From Limnohabitans sp. INBF002 (GTDB lineage: Bacteria > Pseudomonadota > Gammaproteobacteria > Burkholderiales > Burkholderiaceae_C), in the NCBI RefSeq assembly GCF_027924905.1, contig NZ_AP027055.1, forward strand, positions 496,001 to 560,000: a DNA stretch of 64,000 nt, written 5' to 3'. The translations under genes and the position numbers were made by a program. Positions within the stretch are counted from its first letter, which is position 1. Every line of letters starts with the position of its first letter. The notes below the pieces were generated by a model, which saw only the letters and a list, made by a program, of their open reading frames with translations, had not been told where the DNA came from and made no database searches. Positions 18,836 to 27,942 of the stretch are shown here, piece after piece.

Positions 18836-19480
18836 TTACATCGTGTGTGCCAACCAAGGCTTGGTGGCCAAGCGCTCGGCTTCAAAGGCTTTGATCTTGT
18901 CGGACTGGCGCAGGGTCAGGCCAATGTCGTCAAAACCGTTGAGCAAGCAGTATTTGCGGAAGGCTTGCACGTCAAACGGAATGGTCTCGCCTTGTGGGCG
19001 AACGATGACTTGGTTTTCCAAATCGATCGTCAACTCGTAGCCAGGGAAGGCATGCACTTCGTTGAACAACAGGTCAATCGCAGCTTCGGGCAGCACGATG
19101 GGCAGCAAGCCGTTTTTAAAGCAGTTGTTGAAGAAGATGTCGGCAAAGCTAGGCGCAATCACGGCGCGGAAGCCGTATTGGTCAATCGCCCAAGGCGCGT
19201 GTTCGCGTGACGAACCGCAGCCAAAGTTTTTGCGGGCCAAAAGTACTGAAGCGCCCTTGTAGCGCGGCTGGTTCAGCACGAAGTCGGGGTTTGGCTTGCG
19301 GCTGGCGGGGTCTTGGCCGGGTTCGCCGTGGTCCAAGTAGCGCCACTCGTCAAACAAGTTGGGGCCAAAGCCTGTCTTGCGGATGGACTTCAGAAACTGC
19401 TTGGGAATGATGGCGTCTGTGTCGACGTTCTCGCGGTCCATCGGAGCCACGATGCCTTTGTGTAAGGTGAATTTCTGCAT
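18836..19480 (-). CDS. leuD: 3-isopropylmalate dehydratase small subunit
   Basis: A 214-residue swivel-domain protein. It contains [18 protein letters not shown] near the start and [14 protein letters not shown], the LeuD/aconitase substrate-recognition loop. It pairs with LeuC. Its ATG shares one base with the stop of the upstream entericidin-type gene (TAATG), so translation is probably coupled. Confidence 0.96.
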   Translation of the reverse strand: MQKFTLHKGIVAPMDRENVDTDAIIPKQFLKSIRKTGFGPNLFDEWRYLDHGEPGQDPASRKPNPDFVLNQPRYKGASVLLARKNFGCGSSREHAPWAIDQYGFRAVIAPSFADIFFNNCFKNGLLPIVLPEAAIDLLFNEVHAFPGYELTIDLENQVIVRPQGETIPFDVQAFRKYCLLNGFDDIGLTLRQSDKIKAFEAERLATKPWLAHTM

Positions 19481-19614
19481 TATTTTTTCTTCGCTGCGTC
19501 TTCAATGGCCGTACCGGCCTTTTGCACATCTTGGCCAATGCCGCGTAGGGTGTTGCAGGCGCTGAGGCCCACCACCGCCACGAGGGCTAAAGCGATCAAC
19601 AGAAGTTTGTTCAT
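19480..19614 (-). CDS. Entericidin A/B-type small lipoprotein between leuC and leuD
   Basis: A 44-residue protein. It begins [20 protein letters not shown], with the lipobox L-S-A-C at residues 17-20, followed by [20 protein letters not shown] and a lysine tail. The segment N-T-x-R-G-x-G-x-D-x-x-x-x-G is the entericidin signature. Mature entericidins are tiny membrane-anchored lipopeptides associated with stress and bacteriolysis. AGGAG lies six bases before the ATG. The gene starts 15 bases after leuC and its stop overlaps the leuD start by one base, so it is embedded in the leucine operon. Confidence 0.88.
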   Translation of the reverse strand: MNKLLLIALALVAVVGLSACNTLRGIGQDVQKAGTAIEDAAKKK

Positions 19615-19629
19615 AGCGATGCTCCTGAG

Positions 19630-21051
19630 TTACGCGAACTTGCGCACGTCCACAAAGTGGCCGTGAATGGCGGCTGCAGCTGCCATGGCGGGGCTGACCA
19701 AATGGGTGCGGCCACCGTTGCCTTGACGGCCTTCGAAGTTGCGGTTGCTGGTCGACGCGCAGCGTTCGCCGGGCTCTAAGCGGTCGGCGTTCATGGCCAA
19801 ACACATGGAGCAACCGGGCTCACGCCACTCAAAGCCAGCGGCTTTGAAAATTTCGTGCAGACCTTCGGCTTCGGCTTGCGCTTTGACCAAGCCAGAGCCG
19901 GGCACCACCAAGGCGAGCTTGATGTTCTTGGCCACTTTTTGGCCCAGCTTCTTGACCACCGCAGCTGCTTCGCGCATGTCTTCAATGCGGCTGTTGGTGC
20001 AAGAGCCAATGAACACTTTGTCCACAAACAAATCATTCAGCGCTTTGCCGGGTTGCAAGTCCATGTAAGTCAGAGCGCGTTCAATCGCGCTGCGCTTGTT
20101 GGCGTCTTTTTCTTTGTCGGGGTCGGGCACGATGCCGTTGATGTCCAGCACCATTTCGGGCGAGGTGCCCCAAGTGACTTGCGGCAAGATGTCTTCGGCC
20201 TTGAGCTCGACCACGGCGTCAAACTTGGCGTCGGCATCAGAGTGCAACGTTTTCCAGTACGCCACGGCTTGGTCCCATTCCACGCCGGTGGGGGACAAAG
20301 GGCGGCCTTTGACGTATTCGATGGTTTTGTCGTCCACCGCCACCAAGCCAGCGCGCGCGCCGCCTTCGATGGCCATGTTGCACACCGTCATGCGGCCTTC
20401 CATGCTGAGTGAGCGAATGGCAGAACCCGCAAACTCAATGGTGTAGCCTGTGCCGCCGGCTGTGCCAATCTTGCCGATGATGGCCAGCACCACGTCTTTG
20501 CCGGTCACGCCTTTGGTCAGTGTGCCTTCGACTTTGATGAGCATGTTCTTGGCTTTTTTGGCCAACAAGGTTTGCGTGGCCATGACGTGCTCGACCTCAG
20601 AGGTGCCGATGCCGTGGGCCAACGCGGCGAATGCGCCGTGGGTGGAGGTGTGGCTGTCGCCGCACACCACGGTCATGCCGGGCAGGGTGGCGCCGTTCTC
20701 AGGGCCAATCACATGGATGATGCCTTGGCGCTTGGACATGAACGGGAAGAACGCGGCAGAGCCGAACTCGGCCATGTTCGCGTCCAGCGTGGTGATTTGT
20801 TCTTTGCTGATGGGGTCGGTGATGCCGTCGTAGCCCAGCTCCCAGCCGGTGGTGGGGGTGTTGTGGTCGGCGGTGGCCACGATGGAGCTGACGCGCCAGA
20901 CCTTGCGGCCCGCTTGACGAATGCCCTCAAACGCTTGTGGGCTGGTGACTTCGTGCACCAAATGGCGGTCGATGTAGAGGATGGATGTGCCATCTTCTTC
21001 GGTGTGGACGACGTGCTCGTCCCAAATCTTGTCGTAAAGGGTGCGTCCCAT
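19630..21051 (-). CDS. leuC: 3-isopropylmalate dehydratase large subunit
   Basis: A 473-residue aconitase-family protein starting [15 protein letters not shown]. The three 4Fe-4S cysteines are visible: one in IGSCTNSR and two in [10 protein letters not shown]. The motifs [14 protein letters not shown] and GGTGYTIEF also fit. With LeuD it isomerises 2-isopropylmalate to 3-isopropylmalate. It is the first gene of this leuC-entericidin-leuD-leuB group; leuA is not in the window. Confidence 0.96.
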   Translation of the reverse strand: MGRTLYDKIWDEHVVHTEEDGTSILYIDRHLVHEVTSPQAFEGIRQAGRKVWRVSSIVATADHNTPTTGWELGYDGITDPISKEQITTLDANMAEFGSAAFFPFMSKRQGIIHVIGPENGATLPGMTVVCGDSHTSTHGAFAALAHGIGTSEVEHVMATQTLLAKKAKNMLIKVEGTLTKGVTGKDVVLAIIGKIGTAGGTGYTIEFAGSAIRSLSMEGRMTVCNMAIEGGARAGLVAVDDKTIEYVKGRPLSPTGVEWDQAVAYWKTLHSDADAKFDAVVELKAEDILPQVTWGTSPEMVLDINGIVPDPDKEKDANKRSAIERALTYMDLQPGKALNDLFVDKVFIGSCTNSRIEDMREAAAVVKKLGQKVAKNIKLALVVPGSGLVKAQAEAEGLHEIFKAAGFEWREPGCSMCLAMNADRLEPGERCASTSNRNFEGRQGNGGRTHLVSPAMAAAAAIHGHFVDVRKFA

Positions 21052-21186
21052 GAGTCTTCCTTAGGTGGAGCCTGCGATTTTATGCGGGAGCGCGGGTGCT
21101 GATTCATGGAAATGAAATAAAGCCTTCCTACAATGAGCCGTCGGCGACATCGCTCGATGTTTGCTTGCTTTACTTTTCCGTCTTTC

Positions 21187-22551
21187 ATGCCTCATTTCCC
21201 GCTTCAACAACTCGCCGTTTCAGTGCTGTGCAGCCTGGCTGCGGTCGGTGTGTGGGCGCAATCTGCGCCAGTGGCTGAAACTGAAGACACCACGGCGCGT
21301 TATCAGCTCACCTACAACTGGCAGCACCACAACGCGTTCAAGGCTGGCTACTCGGGGGCGAACAGCTTGTCCTCGCAAAGTGAGCGCATGTACACCTTCA
21401 GCACCACCGCACACTGGGGCTTTCGCCCGTGGCAAGACGGTGAGCTGTATTTCAATCCCGAGGTGGCTTCGGGCATTCCGTTTTCAGGCAACTTGGTGGG
21501 CTTGGGCGGCTTTACCAACGGTGAAATCACCCGTGCCGGCGGCAGCACGCCCAAGCTCTACCGCCAGCGCCTGTTTGTGCGCCAAACTTGGAACCAGGGT
21601 GGGGGGCAAGAGAAAGTCGAGCCCGATTTCAACCAAATGGCAGGCTGGGTCGACAAAAACCGCTTTGTGTTGACCGTGGGTAATTTCTCGACCTTGGACG
21701 TGTTTGACGACAACGCCTATGCCAAGGACCCGCGTACCCAGTTTATGAACTGGGGTAACTGGACCTACGCTTCTTACGACTACGCGGCAGATGCCCGTGG
21801 CTTTGGCTGGGGCTTTGCGGGCGAGTGGTATCAAGACAACTGGGTGCTGCGCTTTGGCCGTATGACCGGTCCCAAAGAGCCCAATGGTTTGCCTGTCGAT
21901 TTCGCTTTGGGCAAACACTACGGTGACCAAGTCGAGGTTGAACGCGGCCATATGTTGGCCGATCAGCCGGGCAAAGTGCGTGTGCTGGCGTGGCGCAATC
22001 GCGCGCAAGTGGCCAGTTTCAACGATGCGACGCAGTGGCTGCAAAGCCACCCAGGTTTACAAACCACACCACAGGCGCTCATCGCTGTGCGTGGCGGCGA
22101 AAAAATCAAATACGGTTTGGGCGTCAACATTGAGCAAGCCATCAACCCGAGCGTGGGTTTCTTCTTGCGTGCCATGAAAGCCGATGGCCGTACCGAAACT
22201 TATGCCTTCACCGAAGCGGATGGGTCGCTGTCGACGGGGCTTGTTTTCAAAGGTGGCTTGTGGGGACGTACCGACGATGCGGTGGGCGTGGCCTTCATGC
22301 GCAACACTTTGTCGCCTGAACGTCGTGGCTTCTTGGCCGCTGGGGGCATGTCGTACTTCATTGGCGATGCGGCAGGCGCTACGCAAACGCTGAGTTACAG
22401 GCCAGAACAAATTTTGGAGGCTTTCTACAGCTTCCAAATGACGCGCGGCACGTGGCTGACGGCCGATTACCAACGCATCCAAAACCCCGCATACAACGCC
22501 GACCGTGGGCCGGTTCATGTGTATGCGGCGCGTTTACACGCCGAGTTTTAA
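21187..22551 (+). CDS. Outer-membrane carbohydrate porin (OprB-like)
   Basis: A 454-residue protein from ATG 21187, which gives a good signal peptide (SVLCSLAAVGVWAQ). The mature part alternates aromatic and polar residues as in beta-barrels and ends HVYAARLHAEF, with a terminal aromatic residue. Segments such as FNPEVASGIPFSGNLVGLGG, GNFSTLDVFDDN and FNQMAGW resemble the OprB/carbohydrate-selective porin family. Two in-frame ATGs upstream (21133, 21157) would spoil the signal peptide. It is divergent from leuC and converges on the LysR gene with a four-base overlap. Confidence 0.75.
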   Translation: MPHFPLQQLAVSVLCSLAAVGVWAQSAPVAETEDTTARYQLTYNWQHHNAFKAGYSGANSLSSQSERMYTFSTTAHWGFRPWQDGELYFNPEVASGIPFSGNLVGLGGFTNGEITRAGGSTPKLYRQRLFVRQTWNQGGGQEKVEPDFNQMAGWVDKNRFVLTVGNFSTLDVFDDNAYAKDPRTQFMNWGNWTYASYDYAADARGFGWGFAGEWYQDNWVLRFGRMTGPKEPNGLPVDFALGKHYGDQVEVERGHMLADQPGKVRVLAWRNRAQVASFNDATQWLQSHPGLQTTPQALIAVRGGEKIKYGLGVNIEQAINPSVGFFLRAMKADGRTETYAFTEADGSLSTGLVFKGGLWGRTDDAVGVAFMRNTLSPERRGFLAAGGMSYFIGDAAGATQTLSYRPEQILEAFYSFQMTRGTWLTADYQRIQNPAYNADRGPVHVYAARLHAEF

Positions 22552-23453
22552 GCCGGCGTCAACGCCTTCAAAAGCAGCTGCGCCGACGGCGACAACGCGC
22601 GCTTGGGGTTGAACGCCACCGCCAGTTGGCGCTGTGCCCAAGGGTCTTTGAGACTCACCACCTTCAGCTTGAGCGCTTGCACTTGGCTGGCGCAGGCACC
22701 TAGGGGCAGCACGCCGATGCCTAGGCCTGCGGCAATCATGTGGCACATGGCATCAAAGCTTCTGACTTGCACGCGCAGGTGCATGTGTTGGCCCTCTTTC
22801 TCTGCCACGCGTGACGTGAGTTCTAGCAACGAGCTGCCTTGGTTCAGACCCACGAAGTCGTATTGCAGACAGGTTTTGAAATCCACTTTTTTTTGTTTGG
22901 CCAGTGGGTGGCTCGCGTGGCACAGCAGCACCAGCTCATTCGTTTGAAAAGGCACCACGGTCAGCCCGTCCATCGGCGTTTCATTGGCCAACACGCCAAT
23001 GTCTGCGATGCCGTCGATCAAGGCGCGTGCAATGTCACCGCTGAGTTGCTCTTCCAGTTCCACCACGATGTCGGCATGGCTTGATAAAAAGTCATGCAGG
23101 ATCCTGGGCAGGTATTCGGTGAGAGATGACATATTGGCCCACAAACGCACATGGCCGCGGATGCCTTGCGAGTAATCGCTCAACTCGCTGTTGAAACGCT
23201 CCAAACCTTGAAACAAGCGAATGCAGTGTTGCAAAGCCAAATGCCCTGCGGGGGTGAGCTGCACCCCTTTCTTGCTGCGCTCTAAGAGCTGCGAACCCGT
23301 GGCTGATTCGAAGTCAGACAAGCGGCGGCTGGCCGCAGACAGGGCCAAATGACAGGTTTCAGCCCCTTTGGTGATGCTGCCGCTTTGCGCTACCGCGCAG
23401 AAAAGGCGCAGCGTGACAAAGTCGAACCGGCTTAAGTTGAAGCTTTTTTTCAT
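22548..23453 (-). CDS. LysR family transcriptional regulator
   Basis: A 301-residue protein. The N-terminal winged helix FDFVTLRLFCAVAQSGSITK with LSAASRRLSDFES (residues 10-50) is standard LysR, and the rest is the periplasmic-binding-like effector domain. It is divergent from the CoA-transferase operon at 23567, so it most likely controls that operon and itself through the shared 113-base intergenic region, where a perfect palindrome lies. Confidence 0.92.
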   Translation of the reverse strand: MKKSFNLSRFDFVTLRLFCAVAQSGSITKGAETCHLALSAASRRLSDFESATGSQLLERSKKGVQLTPAGHLALQHCIRLFQGLERFNSELSDYSQGIRGHVRLWANMSSLTEYLPRILHDFLSSHADIVVELEEQLSGDIARALIDGIADIGVLANETPMDGLTVVPFQTNELVLLCHASHPLAKQKKVDFKTCLQYDFVGLNQGSSLLELTSRVAEKEGQHMHLRVQVRSFDAMCHMIAAGLGIGVLPLGACASQVQALKLKVVSLKDPWAQRQLAVAFNPKRALSPSAQLLLKALTPA

Positions 23454-23466
23454 GGCGTGATTTTCA

Positions 23467-23487
23467 TCCTTCGCGAAACGCGAAGGA
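23467..23487. promoter_or_regulatory. 21-base palindrome, candidate LysR operator
   Basis: TCCTTCGCG-AAA-CGCGAAGGA is a perfect inverted repeat (nine-base arms, three-base centre) 14 bases upstream of the LysR start. It contains the T-N11-A core expected of LysR boxes. A second, slightly imperfect repeat (AAGGAAATT ... AATTCCTT, about 23483-23511) overlaps its right arm and extends toward the divergent operon. Confidence 0.65.
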
Positions 23488-23566
23488 AATTCTACGCAAT
23501 AGCAATTCCTTGTTCGGTGGTTTGTTTTTATAGTCCCGCCATGTTTGATTTATCCCCTTCAAAATC

Positions 23567-24754
23567 ATGAGCGCGTTGACAGGACTCAAAGTGGTCGAAC
23601 TCGGCCAACTCATCGCCGGCCCTTTTGCCGCCAAAACGCTGGCCGACTTTGGTGCCGATGTCGTGAAGATTGAAACGCCCAAGACCGGCGACCCTTTGCG
23701 CAAGTGGCGCTTGCTCAAAGACGGCACCTCTGTGTGGTGGCAAGTGCAATCGCGCAACAAACGCTCCGTGGCGCTGGACCTGAAAGACAAGGCCGCGCAA
23801 GACATCGTGCGCCAACTGGTCAAAGATGCGGACGTGTTGATTGAAAATTTCCGCCCAGGTGCGATGGAAGGCTGGGGCCTTGGCCCCGACGAGCTGTTGG
23901 CCCTCAACCCGCGCCTCATCATGTTGCGCATCAGCGGCTACGGGCAAACCGGTCCCTACCGCGACAAGCCCGGCTTTGGCGTGGTGGCAGAGGCCATGAG
24001 TGGTTTGCGCCACCTCACCGCTGAGCCTGGCCGTGTGCCGGTGCGTGTGGGCGTGAGCATTGGCGATACCTTGGCTTCGCTGCACGGCGTGATTGGCATT
24101 TTGATGGCGCTGCAAGAGCGCCAAACAAGTGGCCAAGGTCAAGTGATTGACGTGGCTTTGTATGAGGCGGTGTTCAACTGCATGGAAAGTCTGTTGCCCG
24201 AGTACAGCGCCTTTGGCGCCGTGCGCGAAGCGGCGGGCAGTGCCTTGCCCGGTATCGCACCGAGCAATGCCTACCGTTGCCAGGACGAAGGTTATGTGTT
24301 GATTGCAGGCAACGGCGACAGCATTTTCAAACGCCTCATGCACACGATGGGCAGGGATGATTTGGGCAACGACCTCGCGTTGACCGACAACGCCGGACGC
24401 GTCAAACGCGTGGCAGAAATTGATGCCGCCATTGGTGTGTGGACCGCCCAACGCACGGTGGCGCAGGTGCTGGAGGCGTTGGACCAAGCTGCCGTGCCCG
24501 CCGGCCGCATCTACACCGTGGCCGACATTGCGGCAGACCCGCATTACCAAGCGCGCGGCATGATTCAACACGTGCAGATGGACGACGGCACATCTCTGGC
24601 TGTGCCCGGCATCATTCCCAAACTCTCACGCACGCCAGGCAGCCATCGCCGCAACGCGCCCACCATTGGCCAAGACACAGATGCGGTGCTCAACGAAATT
24701 GGTTTGACGCCCACACAAATTCAAGCCCTCAAAGACAAAGGCATCGTCGCATGA
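23567..24754 (+). CDS. CaiB/BaiF (class III) CoA-transferase
   Basis: A 395-residue protein. It starts with the segment LTGLKVVELGQLIAGPFAAK and contains DVLIENFRPGAMEGWGLGPD, both typical of family III CoA-transferases; the catalytic Asp should be the one in DLKDKAAQDIV or nearby. It moves CoA between organic acids. Its stop overlaps the start of the HMG-CoA-lyase-like gene (ATGA), and a VOC gene follows with the same overlap, so the three form one tightly coupled operon. Confidence 0.92.
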   Translation: MSALTGLKVVELGQLIAGPFAAKTLADFGADVVKIETPKTGDPLRKWRLLKDGTSVWWQVQSRNKRSVALDLKDKAAQDIVRQLVKDADVLIENFRPGAMEGWGLGPDELLALNPRLIMLRISGYGQTGPYRDKPGFGVVAEAMSGLRHLTAEPGRVPVRVGVSIGDTLASLHGVIGILMALQERQTSGQGQVIDVALYEAVFNCMESLLPEYSAFGAVREAAGSALPGIAPSNAYRCQDEGYVLIAGNGDSIFKRLMHTMGRDDLGNDLALTDNAGRVKRVAEIDAAIGVWTAQRTVAQVLEALDQAAVPAGRIYTVADIAADPHYQARGMIQHVQMDDGTSLAVPGIIPKLSRTPGSHRRNAPTIGQDTDAVLNEIGLTPTQIQALKDKGIVA

Positions 24755-25689
24755 CACGTATTTATTTCAACGAAGTCGTCACCCGAGACGGCTTCCAAAT
24801 CGAACCCAACTTCATCGCCACCGACGACAAAATTGCGCTCATCGACGCACTCAGTCAATGCGGCTACGCCAAGATTGAATCCACTTCCTTCACGTCACCC
24901 AAAGCCATTCCCATGCTGCGCGATGCCGAAGAAGTGATGGGACGCATCACCCGCGTGCCTGGCGTTGAGTACACCGTGCTGGTGCCCAATTTGCGCGGCG
25001 CCGAACGTGCGCTCGAATCACGTGCGGATGAGCTTAACTTGGTCATGTCCACATCTGAGACGCACAACCTTGCCAATTTGCGCATGACGCGCGAGCAGAG
25101 CTTTGCGTCTTTGGCCGAGGTGGTGCGTCATGTGGATGGCCGAACGCCGATCAACGTGTCGTTGTCGACGTGCTTTGGTTGCCCGATGGAGGGCGATGTA
25201 CCTCAGGCGGTGGTGGAGCAGTTCGCGCAACGCTTTGCCGATTTAGGCGTGCGTGGCCTCACCATTTGCGACACCACGGGCATGGCGCATCCAGCGCAAG
25301 TGAGCCGCATGGTGGAGGCGTTGCAGCAGCAACTGCCGCATACGCAACTCACGCTGCACTTTCACAACACGCGCGGCATGGGCTTGGCCAATGTGCTGGC
25401 GGCAGTGCAAGGCGGCATTACCCGTTTGGATGGCTCATTAGGCGGTTTGGGTGGGTGTCCGTATGCACCGGGTGCAAGTGGCAATATTTGCAGTGAAGAT
25501 GCTATTCACATGCTGGATGCCATGGGCTACGACACAGGCATTGACCTCACGAAGTTGCTGAACGTGGCGCGCCATTTGCCCGCCATCGTGGGTCACGATG
25601 TGCCAGGCCAAGTGGCCAAAGCTGGGCGCATCACCGACCTGCACCCAGCACCCGCTTATGTGTCTGAACTCAAAGGGCCCGCCGCATGA
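24751..25689 (+). CDS. HMG-CoA lyase-like acyl-CoA lyase
   Basis: A 312-residue TIM-barrel protein of the HMGL-like/DRE-TIM family. MTRIYFNEVVTRDGFQIEP holds the metal/catalytic Arg-Asp pair (TRDGFQ), HFHNTRGMGLAN supplies two metal-binding histidines, and GGLGGCPYAPGASGN carries the catalytic cysteine. It would cleave a 3-hydroxy-3-methyl-type acyl-CoA (HMG-CoA or citramalyl-CoA) made by the preceding CoA-transferase; the exact substrate is not readable. Translation is coupled on both sides by ATGA overlaps. The frame opens further upstream within the CoA-transferase gene, but ATG 24751 is the family start. Confidence 0.88.
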   Translation: MTRIYFNEVVTRDGFQIEPNFIATDDKIALIDALSQCGYAKIESTSFTSPKAIPMLRDAEEVMGRITRVPGVEYTVLVPNLRGAERALESRADELNLVMSTSETHNLANLRMTREQSFASLAEVVRHVDGRTPINVSLSTCFGCPMEGDVPQAVVEQFAQRFADLGVRGLTICDTTGMAHPAQVSRMVEALQQQLPHTQLTLHFHNTRGMGLANVLAAVQGGITRLDGSLGGLGGCPYAPGASGNICSEDAIHMLDAMGYDTGIDLTKLLNVARHLPAIVGHDVPGQVAKAGRITDLHPAPAYVSELKGPAA

Positions 25690-26078
25690 TTGACCACCTC
25701 GACCATCTGGTGTTGACCACTTTCAACGAAGACGCCTGTGTGGACTTTTACACCCGTGTGATGGGCATGACGTTGGAAAGTTTTGTGGGCGGCACACCCC
25801 CTGTCACGCGCCAAGCCTTGAAGTTTGGTAACCAAAAAATCAACTTGCATGTGCGTGGCAAAGAGTTTGAGCCCAAAGCCCATCTGCCTGTGCCGGGCGC
25901 GCTGGACTTGTGTTTCATTGCCTCGATACCACTGGACAACGTGATCGCCCAACTGAACGCTGCGAACTGGCCCATTGTGGAAGGCCCCGTCATGCGCACG
26001 GGCGCCACTCAAAAAATCAGGTCGGTGTATGTGCGCGACCCAGATTTGAATTTGATCGAAATTTCAGAGTTGGCGTAA
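25686..26078 (+). CDS. VOC (glyoxalase/dioxygenase fold) family protein
   Basis: A 130-residue single-domain protein, IDHLDHLVLTTFNEDACVDFYTR followed by VTRQALKFGNQKINLHV and ending VYVRDPDLNLIEISELA. The first His and last Glu are the usual metal ligands of the vicinal-oxygen-chelate fold. It may isomerise or epimerise an intermediate of the CoA-transferase/lyase pathway. It overlaps the upstream lyase gene by four bases. Confidence 0.85.
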   Translation: MIDHLDHLVLTTFNEDACVDFYTRVMGMTLESFVGGTPPVTRQALKFGNQKINLHVRGKEFEPKAHLPVPGALDLCFIASIPLDNVIAQLNAANWPIVEGPVMRTGATQKIRSVYVRDPDLNLIEISELA

Positions 26079-26094
26079 GACCAACCTATTCCAA

Positions 26095-26541
26095 CAAGAA
26101 GGAGACGCCGCATACATTGGTCGTTCCGACGCCACCGGTCGGCAGCACCGACTTCACGGCACGGTGGACTTGCACATCACCACCCCTGCATCGGTGGTGA
26201 GCCACATCAAGTCTGGACGTTTGCGTGCGTTGGCCGTCACCAGTGCCAAGCGTTTGCCGTCGTTGCCCGATGTCCCAACGGCCACTGAGGCAGGCTTGAA
26301 AGGCTATGACCTGGATTCATGGTTTGCCTTGTACGCGCCTGTCGGCACACCAGCATCCATCGTGCAACAGCTCAATGCGGAAGTGAATAAGATTTTGCAG
26401 ATGCCAGAAGTGCGCAAGAAGGCCGAAGATTCCGGCACCTCGGTCGAGGCCTTCACGCCTGCACAGTTAGGCGAATTCACCCGCAAAGAGTTGGACTATT
26501 GGGGCGGTGTCATCAAGTCAGCCAAGATCACGGCTGACTGA
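26095..26541 (+). pseudogene. Decayed tctC (Bug-type binding protein) remnant with internal deletion and frameshift
   Basis: A ribosome-site-like AAGGAGAC (26098-26105) is followed not by a signal peptide but by residues reading HTLVVPTPPVGSTDFTAR in frame 2 (26111-26164), which is the start of a mature TctC protein. About 150 residues of the middle are then missing. From about 26164 in a different frame the sequence continues as a normal TctC C-terminal part (GRLRALAVTSAKR ... LPSLPDVPTATEAG ... ELDYWGGVIKSAKI), ending at 26541. The signal peptide and central lobe are gone, so it cannot make a working binding protein. A 125-residue frame starting from GTG 26164 is open but is most likely only a relic. 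Confidence 0.8.
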
Positions 26542-26546
26542 TGTCC

Positions 26547-27536
26547 TTATTCGATGCGAATGCCTGCAGCCTTGACCAGCTGAGCTGCGGCAAGGGTTTC
26601 TGCATCTAAATATTTTTCAAATGCATCTTGCTGCATCGGCATGGCTGCGGCACCCAGTTTTTCAAGACGGTCTTTCACATCAGGCATGGCCAGTACGCTC
26701 ATCACACCTGCATGCAGTTTTTGCACGATAGGTTTGGGTGTTTTGGCTGTCACGAACAAACCCACCCAGAAGGTGTAGGCCGCGTTTGCAAAGCTTGCCT
26801 CTGCGATGGATGGCACATTGGGCAGCAATGGCGAACGCTGTGCTGTGCTCACGGCCAAGGCTTGTAGACGGCCACTTTGAATCAAGGGCAGCGCTGACAC
26901 CAGCGGGGCAAAGAACCAGTCGATGCGGCCCGATGCAGTTTCGGTCAATGCCTCCGGCGTACCGCGGTAGGGCACATGCTGGGCTTGAATACCGGCCACC
27001 ACACGGAACTTTTCGGCATTCATGTGCGTGGCTGAACCATTGCCTGCAGAGGCGTAGTTCAGGACGCCGGGCTGAGCCTTGGCTTTGGCCACCAGGTCGG
27101 CCACATCTTTATAGCCCTTGCTGGGTGACACCACGATCACGTTAGGCAAGCTCGCCAGTGGGCTGATGCCGTCAAAGTCTTTCAGTGTGTCATAGCTGAG
27201 CTTGGGGTACAGCGCTGGGTTGACCACATGACCTGAGCTGTGAACCAACATGGTGTAGCCATCGGCTGGTGCCTTGGCCACCAGCGCTGCGCCCACGGTG
27301 CCACCTGCACCCGTTTTGTTGTCGATGACGATTTGTGCACCCAAGAGGGGGCCGAGCTTTTCAGCCACGCTACGCGCAATCACGTCCGTACCGCTGCCTG
27401 CTGTGAAGGGCACAACAAAGGTGATGGTTTTGTCTTTGGGCCATTCGGATTGTGCAAAGCTGGGCAGTGCAGAGCTGGCTGCCAAAGTCGTGGCCCATTG
27501 CAAGCTCTGTCGACGTGTGAAGGGTGTGGTGTGCAT
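26547..27536 (-). CDS. Bug/TctC-type periplasmic solute-binding protein
   Basis: A 329-residue protein. The N-terminus FTRRQSLQWATTLAAS has a twin-arginine-like signal, ending SFAQ. The mature part has the family run ITFVVPFTAGSGTDVIAR, IVIDNKTGAGGTVGA and VPYRGTPEALTETASGRI. These proteins capture carboxylates for TctAB transporters or act in sensing; no tctA or tctB is in the window. It is the last gene of the ten-gene catabolic operon, and it converges on the decayed tctC with only five bases between them. Confidence 0.92.
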   Translation of the reverse strand: MHTTPFTRRQSLQWATTLAASSALPSFAQSEWPKDKTITFVVPFTAGSGTDVIARSVAEKLGPLLGAQIVIDNKTGAGGTVGAALVAKAPADGYTMLVHSSGHVVNPALYPKLSYDTLKDFDGISPLASLPNVIVVSPSKGYKDVADLVAKAKAQPGVLNYASAGNGSATHMNAEKFRVVAGIQAQHVPYRGTPEALTETASGRIDWFFAPLVSALPLIQSGRLQALAVSTAQRSPLLPNVPSIAEASFANAAYTFWVGLFVTAKTPKPIVQKLHAGVMSVLAMPDVKDRLEKLGAAAMPMQQDAFEKYLDAETLAAAQLVKAAGIRIE

Positions 27537-27565
27537 GGTTTTGTCTCCTGTTGTTTTTGATTGAG

Positions 27566-27925
27566 TTAAACGGCGGGGGGATCAAACGGCATAGCCAACA
27601 AGATCCGCGCTTCTTGTTGGGTGTGGTTGATGACCTGCCGTTTCTCGCCCGGCGCAAAACGGCATGAGTCGAAGGCATGTAGCACTTCGCGTGTTTCCAC
27701 GCCGTCGAGTTCGCTCACGAGTGTGAGTTCGCCTTGCAACACCACGTAGTGTTTTTCAATGGGTGATCCGTCCAGTGTGGTGTGGCCACCTGGTTTCAAG
27801 ATCGACATGCCCATCCAGAGTTGAACGGCGGGGCCCGCTTCGCGTCCTTGTAGACGCAAACATTGCATGTCAAAGTGATTGGGCGCCACGTACTCGGGCG
27901 CTTGGTTGAGTCGGGTAATGTTCAT
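27566..27925 (-). CDS. Small cupin-domain protein
   Basis: A 119-residue single cupin. The segments GMSILKPGGHTTLDGSPIEKHYVVLQGE and FAPGEKRQVINHTQ correspond to the two cupin motifs, with His, Glu and His residues that can bind a metal. It sits between the MDR oxidoreductase gene (17 bases upstream) and the tctC gene on the same strand. It could be a ring-modifying dioxygenase, an isomerase or a sensor for the pathway; sequence alone does not decide. Confidence 0.8.
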   Translation of the reverse strand: MNITRLNQAPEYVAPNHFDMQCLRLQGREAGPAVQLWMGMSILKPGGHTTLDGSPIEKHYVVLQGELTLVSELDGVETREVLHAFDSCRFAPGEKRQVINHTQQEARILLAMPFDPPAV

Positions 27926-27942
27926 ATGATGGGCTCTGCGTT

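Noticed and set aside
24439..24750. Upstream extension of the HMG-CoA-lyase-like gene
   Set aside because: It overlaps the end of the CoA-transferase gene in another frame; ATG 24751 gives the conserved family start and an ATGA overlap.
25910..26200. 96-residue plus-strand frame overlapping the VOC gene
   Set aside because: Only its last 18 or so residues are meaningful; these are the first part of the decayed tctC. The rest is a shadow of the VOC gene.
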